NCBI RefSeq assembly: GCF_003286085.1 | Contig: NW_020825288.1 | Span: forward strand, 26,040,001-26,104,000 | DNA length: 64,000 bases | Direction: 5' to 3' | Origin: Drosophila persimilis | Lineage: Eukaryota; Arthropoda; Insecta; Diptera; Drosophilidae | Shown: in pieces, positions 1-12,934 of the stretch | Position numbering within the stretch: the stretch's first letter is position 1 | How the letters are laid out: each line of letters begins with the position of its first letter | Notes under the pieces: model-generated | What the model was told of the DNA's origin: nothing | Seen by the model: only the letters and a program-made list of their open reading frames with translations | Database searches by the model: none | Translations under genes and position numbers: made by a program

Positions 1-3000
1 TCTGCTGCTGGTGCGTCACTCGGCTGCTGGTTTAGATTAAGCAAATCGATTGGCGGCGAGGGCTCCGGCACAGCAGCGGGAGTATCATGAGCTATTTCGG
101 TGACGTCGGGCAATACAAGCGGAGAGCTGGACCGCTCTGGTTTCCTCGCCGGTGGCGGCAACGGACGCGTGGTTGGCTTTGTCACTAAAATGAAGCCATG
201 TTGTAGATGGTATTCCAGGACGGTCAGTCCAGACCGATCGATCAAGCTTACCGAAATTGTCCAGCATCTCGGCGTATTCCAGGTCTGAACTGAACAAGGT
301 GTGCGCCGATCGTTTTGGCTTGGCTGGTATCCATGGGGGCTTGTGGCTGGGCGGGCTCTCCGACTCTGTCACAGCCAGCGATAGCGAGACGCAAAAGTTC
401 GGCGTCACCTGCTCGGGATCTGGCAAGTCGTCAAGGTCGTGACTCCTGAACGTTATCAAGGTCTCCGGCTCGGGAATGAAGCCCGTGTGGATTTGAAACT
501 GACAGATCTTCAGGCCCTGGGGCCGCACCATCCCCTTTAGTGCATTCCGAGCGTGGTATAATACTATTGTCACTTCGCCGCATACGGTCAGATTAATGGG
601 CAGCACAATTTTTCCAGGGCCGGCCAGGTGCAGACTGCAGAAGATACAAAATGTAAGCTTCGTCACTTCGTCAATGTGACTGGCTCTCTCGCTGCCTTAC
701 CGCATCTTGTCGTAGTCCTGCAGTGTGCTGAGCATCATCTTCTCGTTGCAGTAGATCTCCATGTAGATTCGGCAGCCGTCCCGTGCCTTGGTCATTCGTG
801 GAACGGGCTGGCAGGTGAGCGCCACCAGATTGGTGTTCTTGTAGTGAGGCAGAAGTGGAGTCGGGCGTAGGATGTCGCCAAAGTAATACAGAAAACGAAA
901 TTCCGAAGGACGCAGATTGATGGTGTGTCGCTTGACCGCAAACACCTGCACAGCGTCCTCTGGCTCGTGAAGAAGGTCCGCATACATGAGCAGTGCACAG
1001 ATCACGGTGGCAGCTGTGCATCCTCCCGAGTCGCCAGTTTGCACGACCACAACCGACTTTGGATCTGCGTTGAGGAAGTTGTAAATGTCCGCGGACACAG
1101 TAAACAGACCCTACAGGAATGACGGAATAGAGAGGCAAGAGCATGTACTCGTCGCAAATGTAGCAATGATTTAAAAAGCTAATTGTTTTACACACCTGCA
1201 GGTTGGGAGCATGTGCCTGGGGGCAACCATATACGGAGCCTGCTTCCACCGTTCGCACAGGGGGTGGGAGTCTCGGAACAGTGCGCTGTCCAAAGTTGTA
1301 AATACTAATCTTCTGAGGGGCGAAGCGACTCTCAAGGGATAGGCGGACGTCTTCGATGTTGTTCGTCTTGTACGCCGACTCGAAGCCATCCGATGGGCAG
1401 GGCATGACCAGAATCCTCGATGTAATGTGGCTGATATCGAGATCATTACGTGCTATGGACTGCTGCATTGTCTGCATGACCTTAGTGGAGGTGTCTTTTA
1501 GGTTCTTGAACAGCGTTCCAGCTCCTCCGCGAAGCGATGACAGCAAACTTCCTTGTCCATTGATTGAAGCAGTCGCGGCTGCGACGGGCGCAACTTGCGC
1601 TGCAGCGGCAGGCGGTGCAACGGAATAAAATTCTGATTGTGTGGGTGTACTTCGTGCCGGACTTTCGGACGGCGATGACGTGATTGGGATCCCCCGCAGG
1701 TCTAGGGGCCCTTTCAGGGACCAGTTGTTTGTCTCCGCTATGGCCGCCAGACGCTCGAGTACCATGGAGATGTCCAGACGCTCAACGGGATTGACTTTGA
1801 AGCAGCCCTTGATGATATCACGGAAGCACTGATATCGTGGCTCGGGCGGCAGTATGTAGTTGGCATTAATGATGCGCAGTTTGCCCCCATCCTCGTACGG
1901 GTGTCTTCGATAGCACAGGAAGTAGAGAATACATCCCAGGGCCCAGACATCTGCCTTGGTGCCTATCGGATTGTTCGACCAGGTGTCCAGCATTTCGGGT
2001 GCGCGGTACATTGGCGTCGTCACAGTGTTCAGCTGGTCCTCCAGCATGTTACGCTGGTGAGCACTCCATTCGAATGTGGGGGAGAGTATTTCTCTGGTTG
2101 CAGAGCCAAAGTCGCACAGCTTGATCTGCTTGTCGTTACCGATCAGGAAGTTTTCGATCTGCAAGCCAAAAAGATAAAGGGGTGGAGATATCAGCGCGGA
2201 TTGGGTTGCTTACCTTTATGTCCCGGTGGGCAATGGGCGGCTCCTGTGCGTGCATGTATGCAACGGCCCGTGCCATTTGATAGAAAATTCGCAGCACGAC
2301 TGGCGGGTCAATGGCCCCATTGTCCACCTTGAAACAGTCCACCAGAGAGCCGCCTGCAAGCAAATCCAACGGGAAATATAAGACAGCAATCCGAGAAATA
2401 TCAATCCCTTCCCTTACCCTTGCAGAGTTCCGTCAGCAGCAGATACTGAACGCCTTGCTGGGGCTGCTGTGGTGCCGGGGCTACGTAGCTGGATCCGACG
2501 AAGGCCACAATGTTCGCATTGCCCGAGAGCTGCTTGTGGACGTCAATTTCGCTGGCGATGGCAGTGCAGGCCTGCTGGTCGGCCCCAATCAAGCGCTTGA
2601 GGGCGTATTCGGTGCCAGTTTGCACATCTTGTGCGACATACACGAACGCGTAGCCGCCTGAAAGTGGTGAGAGGAGAGACGAGCGGGTGAGGAAGTTGAT
2701 AACACAGCTCTGATAATAAGGCATTTTAATTTCATTTACAGTGAACACGCTCTGCGATGGACACTGACCCCGCGTCGTGTGTCTAGCCAAAAGGGGAGGG
2801 ATCAAGCCTACATACTACTTACTTACTTCCTTTTCCAAGTGCTATATCTACTAAACGTTCTGCCGCTCTGAATGCTGGTGAGAAATGCTCTTATATAAGA
2901 AGAGAGCCGCGCAGACAACTTTGGCTTGTGATCGCATGTCTGTGCTTGAGTGATTCATAGGTCAGGGAACGTTGAAGGTACGCGAATGAGTACGGAACGA

Positions 3001-3478
3001 GTAAATGTGAAAAAGCTGCGTCGCGACGCCAGCGCCAGGTGCCAGCGCAACGCCTAAAAAAAAGACACGCATTGCCACCGCATTTACGACCCGACAAGGC
3101 GACTTTTTCGAGGAAAAGCCAAAAGCAGAAAGCGTAAACAAAGAGAACGCCCCTTGCGTTGCATCGCGCTCATCTGTTGCCTTCAAGCCACCACTCGGAG
3201 CGTTGGCTTCACTTCCTATTGATTTTTTGTGGGCTCTCCTTGCTGCATCTGATCAGCCAGGGGCCAGGGTGACTGTTCCCACTCCTCTTACCTTCGGCTA
3301 TGACGCACTTGATGCGCAGCTTGTGGCCCCCAATTTCGACGAGCTGGCCGACGTATTCGTTGTCCACTCTGCCACTGTTTGTGGCTGCTGCAGCTCCTCC
3401 TGCAGCCCCGTTGGCAGCTGTGTTGCCGTCGCTGGTGTTAAAGTAGCTGAAGTTCAGCGACTTGAAGAACTCGCCCAT
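1..3478 (-). CDS. aux: auxilin / cyclin-G-associated kinase, 5' seven exons (partial)
   Basis: Exons, in transcript order: 3292-3478, 2418-2657, 2214-2353, 1196-2158, 701-1110, 252-634, and 184 to beyond the window edge. All junctions are GT-AG and in phase, giving 835 codons. The kinase domain shows AEGGYAFVY (about 61-69), K83 in YALK, HRDIK 185-189, DFG 205-207 and APE 242-244, as in the NAK family. A PTEN-like region follows: at the CX5R position the sequence reads QTGDSGGCT (534-542), so catalytic Cys and Arg are absent, as expected for auxilin/GAK. A C2-like segment ends in TPPW-like PPW, then a Pro-rich stretch with a clathrin-box-like DLLNLN. Known role of the family: recruits Hsc70 to strip clathrin from vesicles, needed in Notch signalling. 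The C-terminal J domain lies outside the window. The start is the first ATG after the promoter region; intron 1 is 634 bp. Confidence 0.94.
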
Positions 3479-3683
3479 TGTGCAGGTGGCTAACGATGGA
3501 CGATGGTGCGGACTGTGTGAAACGTTTTAACGCGAGCGATTTGTTTTGAATTTGTTCAGTCCGATGTCCATTAACAGAATTCGGCGTCTTCCCAGTTCTG
3601 TCGGTTGTAGGTGTTTGTGGTCTTGGACATAGACATGACGCCACGAAATATTTAATAAATTTTTCTTAAAATGTTACTTGGGA

Positions 3684-3750
3684 TCAGTGTAACCGAGCAT
3701 TTATCGTTGAAATATACCGTCGGACCATCAGAATTATACCGAAATATACA
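3684..3750 (-). promoter_or_regulatory. housekeeping promoter module of aux
   Basis: CAGTGTAACCG (3685-3695) is one base from the reverse complement of Ohler motif 1 (M1BP site). It is followed by TATCGTT, a partial DRE, and by two AAATATACC/TTATACCGAAATATAC blocks matching the reverse complement of Ohler motif 6. Both motifs point leftwards, towards the aux start about 210 bp away. Such TATA-less combinations are typical of broadly expressed fly genes. The precise start site is not determined. Confidence 0.55.
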
Positions 3751-3820
3751 GTATCATTTTAAAAATAAACCCTAAATATACTGACGAACTCAACTTATAT
3801 TATGCATATTCCTTGTTTTT

Positions 3821-4660
3821 GATATTCCGTGGAATATTACTAGGTATATTGAACATTTAGCCATGCCCACATAATTTTAACCGATTAATGAATCAATTTT
3901 TTACTTGACTGGCTTATTTTAAACTCTTGTTTTTGTTGAATTTAGTCTAAAAAAGGCTTTGGCGAAGAAGGTCAAATAAAAAAACCTAATGGGACGTAAG
4001 AGAAAAATCGTTACTATTGCTCAATTTTGATATTCCGTTGAATAATGCTGACTAACTAAAACCTTTAGCTCTTCCCATATAATTTTAGGCCATTGATGAA
4101 TACATTTTCTACAAGATTGGTTATTTTTAATTACTCCCATTTATTGTATTTTGACTACAGCAAGGTTTAAACAAAGAAGGTCAACAAAAAATTAACAGAA
4201 GTTAAACATTATTACCAGTGTGACCGCGGACTTATCGTTAAAATATACGGTCTGACCCTCAGAAATATACCGAAATATATACTGATAACAAAAACGAACA
4301 TAGCCCACTTAAGCCCCCTTTATTTAAATAGTTCAACTACTTGAGGTAAATGGTGGAAAATATTAAAGGCTGTAAATTCTTCTTGTAGATAGCATGGATG
4401 CTATCTTTCCTGAGAATTTAAAAACCCCGAATATCTTTCACCTGAACTGCGCTACTGCAAAGCAAGGAAATCGTATTCCTCGATTTTGATATTCGATTTG
4501 ATATTAATAGCTAGGACTTCCATACCTGAACACATAATTTTATCCGATTGATAAATCAATTTCCTACAAGATATGCTAATTTTAATTACTTCATTACTTA
4601 CCTTTTTATTGCATTTTTTTTTTTCTTAAATGAGGCTTCAAAAATCAAGTCAAAGCACTA
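3821..4660. repeat. three diverged copies of an AT-rich unit
   Basis: Similar blocks begin at about 3821, 4029 and 4488. Each starts with GATATTC-type sequence, continues with a CACATAATTTTA-like stretch (about 3868, 4076, 4531) and a GATTRATGAATCAATTT-like stretch. Copies 1 and 2 both end in AAGAAGGTCAA. The copies are well diverged, so this is an old local duplication or three remnants of one element. No coding potential was seen. Confidence 0.5.
4216..4281 (-). promoter_or_regulatory. second motif 1 / motif 6 promoter-like module
   Basis: CAGTGTGACCG (4216-4226) is an exact reverse-strand match to Ohler motif 1. TATCGTT, AAATATACGG and AAATATACCGAAA follow in the same order as in the module at 3684. 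It may be an alternative upstream promoter of aux or a duplicated relic. Confidence 0.45.
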
Positions 4661-6418
4661 AAACGCTGCTCAACAGGTATCCGCTACGAGTATGGACATC
4701 TTTATACCCTATTTCATTCAATTAAAATTCTGCTTTCCAAGCTTATTTGATTAGATATATATATATACAAAATATATCTCGAACCATCGCCAAAATGTAA
4801 TACATATTTACATTTATTTGAGTGTTTTTATAAAAACAAAGTTCTGTGTATGGAAGTGTATACATTTCTGTATGGATTTACCTTTAAAAATTTAATTTAA
4901 TAGATTGATGAAATTGATTATATGTACCATTATGAAATCTTTTGATTTCCTCCTGTAATGTTGGCTGTTTGTTAAATTTGTAAGCAGACAATACAATATT
5001 AGCATTGCCGGAACAAACTGGTACTATCATACTTTATCCCGTTTTATAATACTCCCTAATATAATAAAAAGTGCATGAAATATTCCCTTATATATGTACC
5101 AATCAAGCCTAGTAGGAAGTATAATCCGAGAATAAGACCCTAAACGGTTCATGCAATGAATGATTCGATCTATAATGCGGAAGGAAGGTATGTATGTATA
5201 TAGTCTCTAGTGGATCTAATAACAAAGTGTCTATCTACACAAGCATTATTTTGACAAAAAAAAACAAATAGTTAAATAATTTTTGAAAATTGAAATCAAA
5301 TCATTAAAAATATGTAATCCGAGTGTCAATGAAAATGAACCTTCATGGTGACAGAAAATATTCTCTAATCGGTTCTCCTAAAGAGTCGTTGCCGCATGTT
5401 TCGACCATGATGGAAGCCTCGATTGCCCGCATTATTGCGTTAGTCGGAAAATATTACGATTATGCCTGTATATTTAACATTTTTCCAACCACATGTGTCT
5501 TTCACCTTCGAACGTATGCCACACCAACACCAGCTGCAATAAAATACGAAGTTTCCTATATGAAATCTTAAACAGAAATCCACAAATCATTGGGAAAACC
5601 AACTCACACTTTACCTTCCATTGCCCTCTTTGATTGCCGTTTGCCGTTTGCCATGGGACCATGGACCAACACCTTTGATGGATGGCGGCATGTGGAAAGG
5701 CGGAATATGACTTGTAAACCTTTTCAGGGCGTTTGCCTGCCCCCCGCCTGCCGAACTTGCAATAACGCAAACAAATTGTCTTTCTTTGTTTGAGCCGAGT
5801 TCGTTACGTTACGTTTGGCCCAATGATAACTGCTGCTGTGTCTCTGGCTCTGCCTCTGGCAGTGGCTCTGGATGTAACTGCAGCTTAAGGCAGATGGCTG
5901 ATGGCTGATGGTTGACGGCTGACGGCTGATGTTGCCGCAGGTTTGCGCAAATTGAGCTGTGCTGTAATTTTGACACACTTTAGAGTGTCAAGTGTGCAAT
6001 TTTCTGTTACAATCTTGTGCGCTCCACGTAACGCCTTAAGATCGTTAAAATGCAAATTGTGCCCTGGCTTATCAGCGGGAAAAAGTGCTCAGAGTTCATT
6101 AATGGGCCTGCGAGACAACACTATCGATCGACGTGATCTGGCATTGACACATTTTCCGGCTATTTTCGATTTGGGCCATGTCGCAGTGTTGTAGAGAAGC
6201 TAGCTAATGCAACTCAATAAATATTTTCCGAGCCATTTAACGGGCGGGCGAAAACAGCCAGAACACTGGAATAGTGCTCTACTGGGGGCAAACAAAAGAG
6301 TCATTCTGTTTGGACAATTGTGCCGTGGAGCACGCGCCCAGAAAAACCCATCACAAAAACATTCCCACTGGACAAACCCGCCGTTAAGTGGAGCACAGCC
6401 TAGAAACAGCCGGACGAC
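4661..6418. other. intergenic, AT-rich then mixed
   Basis: No supportable gene. The first half is AT-rich with short ATATAT runs. From about 5.8 kb it becomes CTG/TGGCTGATG-rich. The last 150 bp should hold the promoter and leader of the secreted-protein gene at 6419, but I see no convincing TATA/Inr pair. Confidence 0.5.
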
Positions 6419-7243
6419 ATGAATTTACACCTGCGAGATTTCCTTGGAATGGTTTACCTTCTGGCAGCCGTGGTAGCTCTGGCCGTGCACGGGACTAAGG
6501 CTCAGTTCTACTACCCGATGCCGATGTCCGTACCGAGGCTGTTGCCGGCCCCTACGGAGCTACCGGTCCCAGTGGAGCACCGGCAACGCTTCTTGCTCTA
6601 CAACCCCTTCAATGGTCAGCAGCTGGAGCCGCTGCGATACATGTCCTTCCTGCGGGGCGACAAGCGCCAGGCGGGGCAGGTAAGCGGAAACCTTGTGGAG
6701 CTGCCGCAGCTCTGGCAGCCCTGCTCCTGCGCGGAGTTCACCTGCCGGTGCTGCCTGGGCCTGGTCTTCGGGTTCGGGGAGTCCTTCAACCAGCGCGTGT
6801 GTACGGCCATCGAGTACAGCCGGGAAGAGCTGGGCCTCCGCCTGAGCATCGAAGTGAACCAGCGGTCTGTGGCCAACTTTGGCTTCTCGGCCCGCAATCC
6901 TCCGGACTACTGCATCCCGCTGCTGCTGCCGCTGCCGCTGTTCAGCTGCCTACGGCTCTACGACATACGGGCCTACGGCGAGGGCAATGTGCAGGTCTGC
7001 ATCTCGGTGGTGTTCAAGGTGCTGGTCAGCCAGTTCTTCGAGTATCGCTTCAACTGCATCCGCTTCGGAGTCAATGGAGTGTACTTTGTGCGCGACTCGC
7101 ACCAGCAGGACCAGGGCCAGGTCGTGGAAGTGGAGCTGGACAAACAAATGGCCGCACAATCATCAGAGCAGGGCTCCAAGCGCTCTAATCTCCCTAATGA
7201 CAAGTTGGCCTCTGGCAGCCGCTTGGATTTCCATCCCATCTAA
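6419..7243 (+). CDS. secreted cysteine-rich protein, DUF4773 family
   Basis: 274 residues in a single exon. Residues 1-28 form a signal peptide (hydrophobic core LLAAVVALAVHG, likely cleavage TKA|Q). A Pro-rich linker and a dibasic KR (82-83) precede a cysteine-rich domain from about 102 to 235. That domain begins CSCAEFTCRCC and contains FGFSARNPPDYC, LFSCLRLYD and RFNCIRFGVNGVYF, the layout I associate with insect DUF4773 proteins. The tail is polar. The function of this family is unknown to me. The start is the only ATG giving a signal peptide. An AATAAA at about 7414 may serve as the polyadenylation signal. Confidence 0.85.
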   Translation: MNLHLRDFLGMVYLLAAVVALAVHGTKAQFYYPMPMSVPRLLPAPTELPVPVEHRQRFLLYNPFNGQQLEPLRYMSFLRGDKRQAGQVSGNLVELPQLWQPCSCAEFTCRCCLGLVFGFGESFNQRVCTAIEYSREELGLRLSIEVNQRSVANFGFSARNPPDYCIPLLLPLPLFSCLRLYDIRAYGEGNVQVCISVVFKVLVSQFFEYRFNCIRFGVNGVYFVRDSHQQDQGQVVEVELDKQMAAQSSEQGSKRSNLPNDKLASGSRLDFHPI

Positions 7244-7439
7244 TGTGGTCTTTCTCTTGCTGTCTACCATTTTTCATCATGATCCATGCCTCATTCTACG
7301 AGTATTACACGTTAAGTGAAAAAGTGAAATTTCTGTTAATTAAAAAGCTTTTTATTCCGAGCCCCAACACAACCAGCGCTGACGAACAGAGTGCTATGAA
7401 AATTGCGAAAATTGCCAATAAAACTCGAGCCTTACTTCG

Positions 7440-9033
7440 GTTTTGTGTGAGCGATGATGCGACTGCCTCAGATTTGTATCTCAGGCATGGCACACACACG
7501 TGCACCCAGCATTCTTCTCTGCACGGGAGTGTAAAATATACAGTATACGAGTATGTCCAACACACCTATTTCTGGGCACTTTCGTTAACGAGCGCGCACA
7601 TGGCAATTATTTTACTGGCCGGCATCGGCGCACTCATCTGAGGCATCTTCTGCCTGACTATGCTCCGAATGGAGGCGACCTAGGGCTGGCCCAGGCGTAG
7701 ACGCAGACGCAGACTTTCGACCCCCTAAATTGTTATGGCAAATCCGTAGGGAGGGTTTTGACTCCTTACGACATACCGAATAGACCATGAAAACATGTTC
7801 TTTTTCATGTTAGTTTATGTTTAACTAAGAGGCGTATTTATAATTCATTGCAGATCAGTCTAATAAAAATTGCGTAAAGATTAATTCGGAAATATTAATA
7901 CATATGTCTCGTCTTCATATTACCCTAAAAAATTGACCATGGACAAATTGGACTGTGAAAATTGCCCCCCATATTTTGTGCAATGCTAGTTTGATGATAT
8001 CTTTAACTTTATTTATAATGTATTTGTTTCCTTTCAAAAATCACCCAACGTAAGAAACCAAAGCAAATTAATATTAGTTCTGGGGCGTTTCCCTAGCAGC
8101 CATATGATATTGTATTTGGTTCCACGGAAATTTTTAATTTCTTTCTACAATAATATTACCTTTGAATATTAATTCGTGTTTACTTTGTCTCGATTCTTTT
8201 TACAAGAAATTGTTTCTGTTGCTGCTGTAAGATCTCGGCGAATGGCCCAGGAGTACAAGCAAGCTTCTAAATAGGGATTGTTTTGTTGCATATTCTAATT
8301 GGATATAATCATGATGGATACAATGATGATGATAATCAGCTAAGAAGACACAAATGGCCGGTTGGGAATACAGATGTTCTTAGGCGGCGGATGGACCATG
8401 AGATCGGAGCAAGTGCAGATTACAAGCAATTGTAGATCGCAGCTCACTGCCGGGAACATGTCGTGATTGAGTGACAGGATGTGTTCATCCTCTTTTCGAA
8501 TTGCCAAAAAGCGAAGCCAGAGAAATACACGCACCAACCTCACCATCAACTTTGGAGCATTGGAGCTGGAGCTGGATCTGGAGCTCTGCTGTGGGCCATG
8601 TCGTTGTTGGGTTTGTGGCAATTGCGCAATTGGTCGCTCACTTCGACTGCGGCTTTTATTTTGGCATGCTCCGGCTTTGTTTGCAGTCTCAGCCAATGTT
8701 TCTCCGCCTCTCCGCCTTCTCTCTCCGCCTCTGTTTCTGGGCTCGACAGCAATTTTGCTTTGGCTAGAGAGATAGCCTGTCTTCGTCTCGCCTCGTCTCG
8801 GCCCAGTCTCTTGGCCAGCTCCAGCTGATTGTGAGTGTGAGTGCTGGCAAGTCTGTTGGTGGTGGTGGCGTTGGCATCAGTGGTTCAGCCTTAGCTGTTA
8901 CTGCGGCTGCTGCCTCGCCAGCGTCGCTGTCGGCCTCCAAACATACATGTGTATACATAATAATTTTTACTTTTCTGTCGTTTTCCAGCTCGCTGCTTTT
9001 TTACTTGCAAGCAAAAGTTTTTCATGTGCCGTC
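7440..9033. other. intergenic between two plus-strand secreted-protein genes
   Basis: Nothing supportable as a gene. 7740-8340 is AT-rich. 8470-8950 is CTG/TCTC-rich simple-composition DNA that is open in several frames on both strands, which is a composition effect rather than coding evidence. Confidence 0.5.
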
Positions 9034-9195
9034 AGTTGTATTTCGGTTCGCGCCGTGATCTGTCGCACACTTCAGCAGAGCCGTCGTCGTCGTATCCCAG
9101 GAAACGAGTAGCAGCAGTGGCGTCTAGGAGCCCACGCTTAGAGGTGAACACTAGTATATTGGAATATCCCCGATCCGAAGCGACAAGACACAAAT
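9034..9195 (+). other. probable non-coding first exon of the gene at 12935
   Basis: TCAGTTG at 9032-9038 matches the fly initiator (A at 9034). About 160 bp downstream, ACAAAT|GTAAGTTT (9195/9196) is a near-ideal splice donor. The coding exon of the next plus-strand gene is preceded by a plausible acceptor (ATATAACAG, ending 12919). I infer a 5'-UTR exon and a 3.7-kb intron. RNA-seq junctions would decide. Confidence 0.45.
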
Positions 9196-12100
9196 GTAAG
9201 TTTACCGGCCAAAGCGTCGTATGCGTAACATTTTCTGATGGGAATCTGCGGATCACTCGGGCGCCTATCTGCGGACCCTAGTCTTTGCTAGGTTTGCTGT
9301 AGGAATCCATTTATGAATGAGTTCTAGCGGCTTTATTTTTGAATAGATAAGCAAGTAGACGCCAACAGTAGTTGTTGCCTCGCTATTTCGGATGCAAGCC
9401 GACCTACCTCAATTCCCCCTTTGAATTTTGATGGAACTCTCTTCGAAACTTTGGGTGCCGTGCCGAGCGAGTGCCGTCGAGTGCTCTCCATTCTCCATCC
9501 ATCCACTCTTTGGACCGTGCGTGGGCCTAGACTAAGATGAACATGAAGATGAAGAGAAAACAAGAGCGGCGGCACGGCTTTGTGCTGGGTGACGTCGAGT
9601 GACGTCAAACCTACAAATCTGCCGCAGACAGATAGATGCCGCACTTCGCACTTCGCACTGCGTACCGAAAGTAAGAAGAGTTTCACTTTCAATTGCGACA
9701 CCCGGCACATGGCACCGGGGGGAGAGCTCGGACCTATCCTAAGCAGCAGAGGGCATCATCATAAGTCACAGTGCTGTGCTGAGTAACCGCATATGTAATT
9801 AAAAACAAAAACAAGAAACAAAAAGATGCTGGCAAAAACCATAATCCGGATAGGCAGAGGCCAAGAGCAAGAGCACAGCATCTCTAAACTTTACGATCTA
9901 TGAAATTTCACATTTCATTGCAGCAACGGCCACCGGCGGGGTGGCGGGGGGAGGGGGCTCGGAAAGTACGAATGTGCATGTGAATGGGGAGAAGGAGGGT
10001 GGGGAGAGGCAAACAGCAGGAAAAAATCATGTAAAGTTTCTCACTTTTGGGTGGGAAATGTTAATCACGAAAAGTAAAAGTGAAATTAATACAGTGTCGA
10101 CAGCAGCAGCAGCAGCACCAAACCGCATTAGCTTCGCCACATTTGCATTTCGCACATGACAGCAGTAGCAGCAGCAGCAGAGACAGCAGCAGCAGAAATT
10201 ACAGCAATCGTTGATAACAATAAGCGTCGGAGCCAGCGACCGTTCAATTGCTGCTCGGCCACGGTTTCGGAATCGGAATCGGAATCGGCCCGACTACCAA
10301 TGACAGCACCTACCGAGACCCACTTCAATACCCCTGATTTGAATGCATTCAATGCACTGCTCTGGAGCGGGGGGTGGAGGTAGAGAGCAATTTGAGGGCG
10401 TAACAGTAATTTCAATACAGCCTTTGTTGTCAGATCCCACTCCTCGACGCTGCGACGCGTTGTTGAAGTTGATTGACAATCTTACAAGAGGCCGAAGAAG
10501 TTAATGGAAGGGATCCGCCTGCTGCCGCCAGATAAGTGAGAGTTGCCCTTCTGGGGCCACAGATTCTACCCTCGCTGCCACAAAATGGCTGCGGAAGTGC
10601 GGAGGGAAAAGTCGCTATTTACAAAGAGATTTCGAGTGAATGTTGCCACATCGGACGAGAAATTCGCCCTCTTATTAGGTGTGCGGCGCCTGTCACTCCG
10701 CTGTTTGTATGCAATAGGCATGGCGGGAAAGAAAGGTGACCGAAGCACGCGTGGGGCGAACTCTTTGGATAACGAATCAAATCACGGAAGATCGGATTAT
10801 AATTGCAGCCTGCATTTCAACACTCGATCTCAAAATGGTCAACTGCCATCGTCCCATTAATCGCCTCCCACCAACCCACCGAGTGACGTAACTGCCGATG
10901 AGCCGAGAGACCGAGGGAGCCGATGAGCAAGAGCTGCCGAAAAAGCGAACAAAACAGTCGTGACATTGAAGCGTGCGCAGCGATGCCGACTGCGATGACG
11001 ATGCCTACGTCAGTGCAGTTGCCGGCCAGCGGCCTAAAAACGCTGACCAACGCGAAAGGCCCCAAGAAAGAGGAGCGGAAAAGAGACCAAGCGCTCAATG
11101 GCAAACATTGACTCATGTTGTTGCTGCTACGCTGCTGCTGCATCAGTGCAAAAAGCAAAACTAGTTTTTTTATTTTTTTTTTATTTTGTTGCTGTTACAG
11201 TCCGACTTCGTAACGTAACAACAACAAAAGCGAATGGAAAAGCAAAAAGCAAAAGCAAAGACTAGACTTCGGGTCCCCGCTGCCGGAGCGGGTTCACTGG
11301 GGAGCAGCCGCGATTCGGCGCAGTCGGCCGCATCGAGTTGAAAGTGAAAGTCGCTCCGTGCGGAGCGTTTTGGGCCGGCGCACAGCCCCATACTTAGCCA
11401 CCCAGAGCTTCAGCCTCCGCCAATCCCAATTCCAATCCCAATCAGAGTCGTTGTCGTGCCGTGAACTTTGTTGCGCGCGTTTATATTGAAATTGCAATTT
11501 ACAATTTACTTAATTGTTTCTTCTTCGCATTTTGTCGGCAAATTTTCCCTCATTAGTGGCTTAATGCGTAATACTCGTATTGATGGCCTGCACCAATCAC
11601 AAAATTGGATAATCAGCAGATAAACGTTGCACAGTGGTCGCACAAACACCCCGATCGTTTAGATCGAGCCACTCGACGGTCAATTTAGGGGTTGAGTCCC
11701 AGTTCGTGTACTTTTGCAGAGGGTGTTCAAATACGCAGTCTAAAGTTACAAATCTATCTGGTATATTTATGGGAAATAGTCTTTTATCCCATTTAGGAAG
11801 ATCAAAGTTTACTATTATCTAAATGCTCACTCTATGGTAGTAGTGTTATGCTCGTATATATACTTGCATGAGGTATCTTTAAACTAATTATAAGGCCTGC
11901 CCAACGAAGTATTTGTTATGTTCGCGATTCTCGTCGTAGTAGGGAAGGGCAAGGGCTTGTCAACGTCGAAAATGTCGTTGGCCGAGCCCCGATGCCGGCG
12001 ACTTGACGACTTTTAATAATTTCCTCATGCCGCAGCTGCAATCGAAAGTTGCAGTTTTTAATTGATGTTTCGCTTTCTGAGCCCAACGCACCCAATACAA

Positions 12101-12919
12101 ACACGCGAGTGCAACAAGCTCCGTAGCTCCGTAGCCAGCGATGCAGTCGAGCATCCACCGTTGTGGCCGCAGCCGCAATCGCGCCGCTTGTCGATAATTA
12201 AATTACGAGTACTTGAACTGCCGGCAATGGGGAGCGGAATCCGAGCAGGTGTTGGAGGAGATCACTTCGCCACAGAGTGGAGCACGCATGCCGAACGGCT
12301 CATTAGCTCGGGGAAACACATTTACAAGTACCGGGGACGGAGGGATCGGTGGGAACCGACCCAACAAGCTACCCAACAAGTTACTGTCTGTACAATAGGG
12401 TACTGTCATAAACTTAGATTCGATTGCATTATTGTAACATTATGAGTGTCTTTGAGTGTTTAGCCCTTGTAAGCCTTACTATAAGCCAGTGAGAACTGTA
12501 GGAATTGAAATTTCAAATATAATACAATTGGTGTTCCACTTAACAATGGTATAAATAATAGAAACTATACAAATAAATAAAGGGGAAAAACAGAATAATA
12601 AACTTAAGATATTTTTCAATTACTTGTTGATTTCATATCAGAGGAGTAGTATAAACAATATGGAAAAGCCCTCGGGTTTGTTATTCGATCATATTCGATC
12701 TAGAATATATATGTAGTCGGTAAATGCACTTGACGAGACCCACGCAGCTGTTATATGCTTATGTAAAAATATATCATAACATATATGATCGATATGAGCT
12801 ATTCGTTTAATAAGATACAAGAGACTTTTTTGATTTGCGGCTACCGGATATAATAAGTTGGCAAAAAACACACTCAATTATATAATACTAATTTTCCAAA
12901 ATTTATTTCTATATAACAG
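9196..12919 (+). other. inferred 5'-UTR intron
   Basis: Contains CAG/AGC-rich tracts (10,085-10,200), a GGAATC-type short repeat near 10,270 and a T-rich run near 11,165. No exon-like sequence that I would support. Confidence 0.35.
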
Positions 12920-12934
12920 AGCACTGACCTGAAA

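Noticed and set aside
85-251. Apparent premature end of auxilin at 85
   Set aside because: A 67-bp intron (185-251) restores an open Pro-rich frame with the DLLNLN clathrin-box motif, so there is no truncation.
697-2164. Auxilin read as one continuous 497-codon frame to 671
   Set aside because: The tail after NLQ is intron read-through and wrong frame. The in-phase GT-AG intron 1111-1195 restores the PTEN-like domain.
8340-8960. Several overlapping frames on both strands
   Set aside because: They arise from CTG/TCTC-rich low-complexity DNA.
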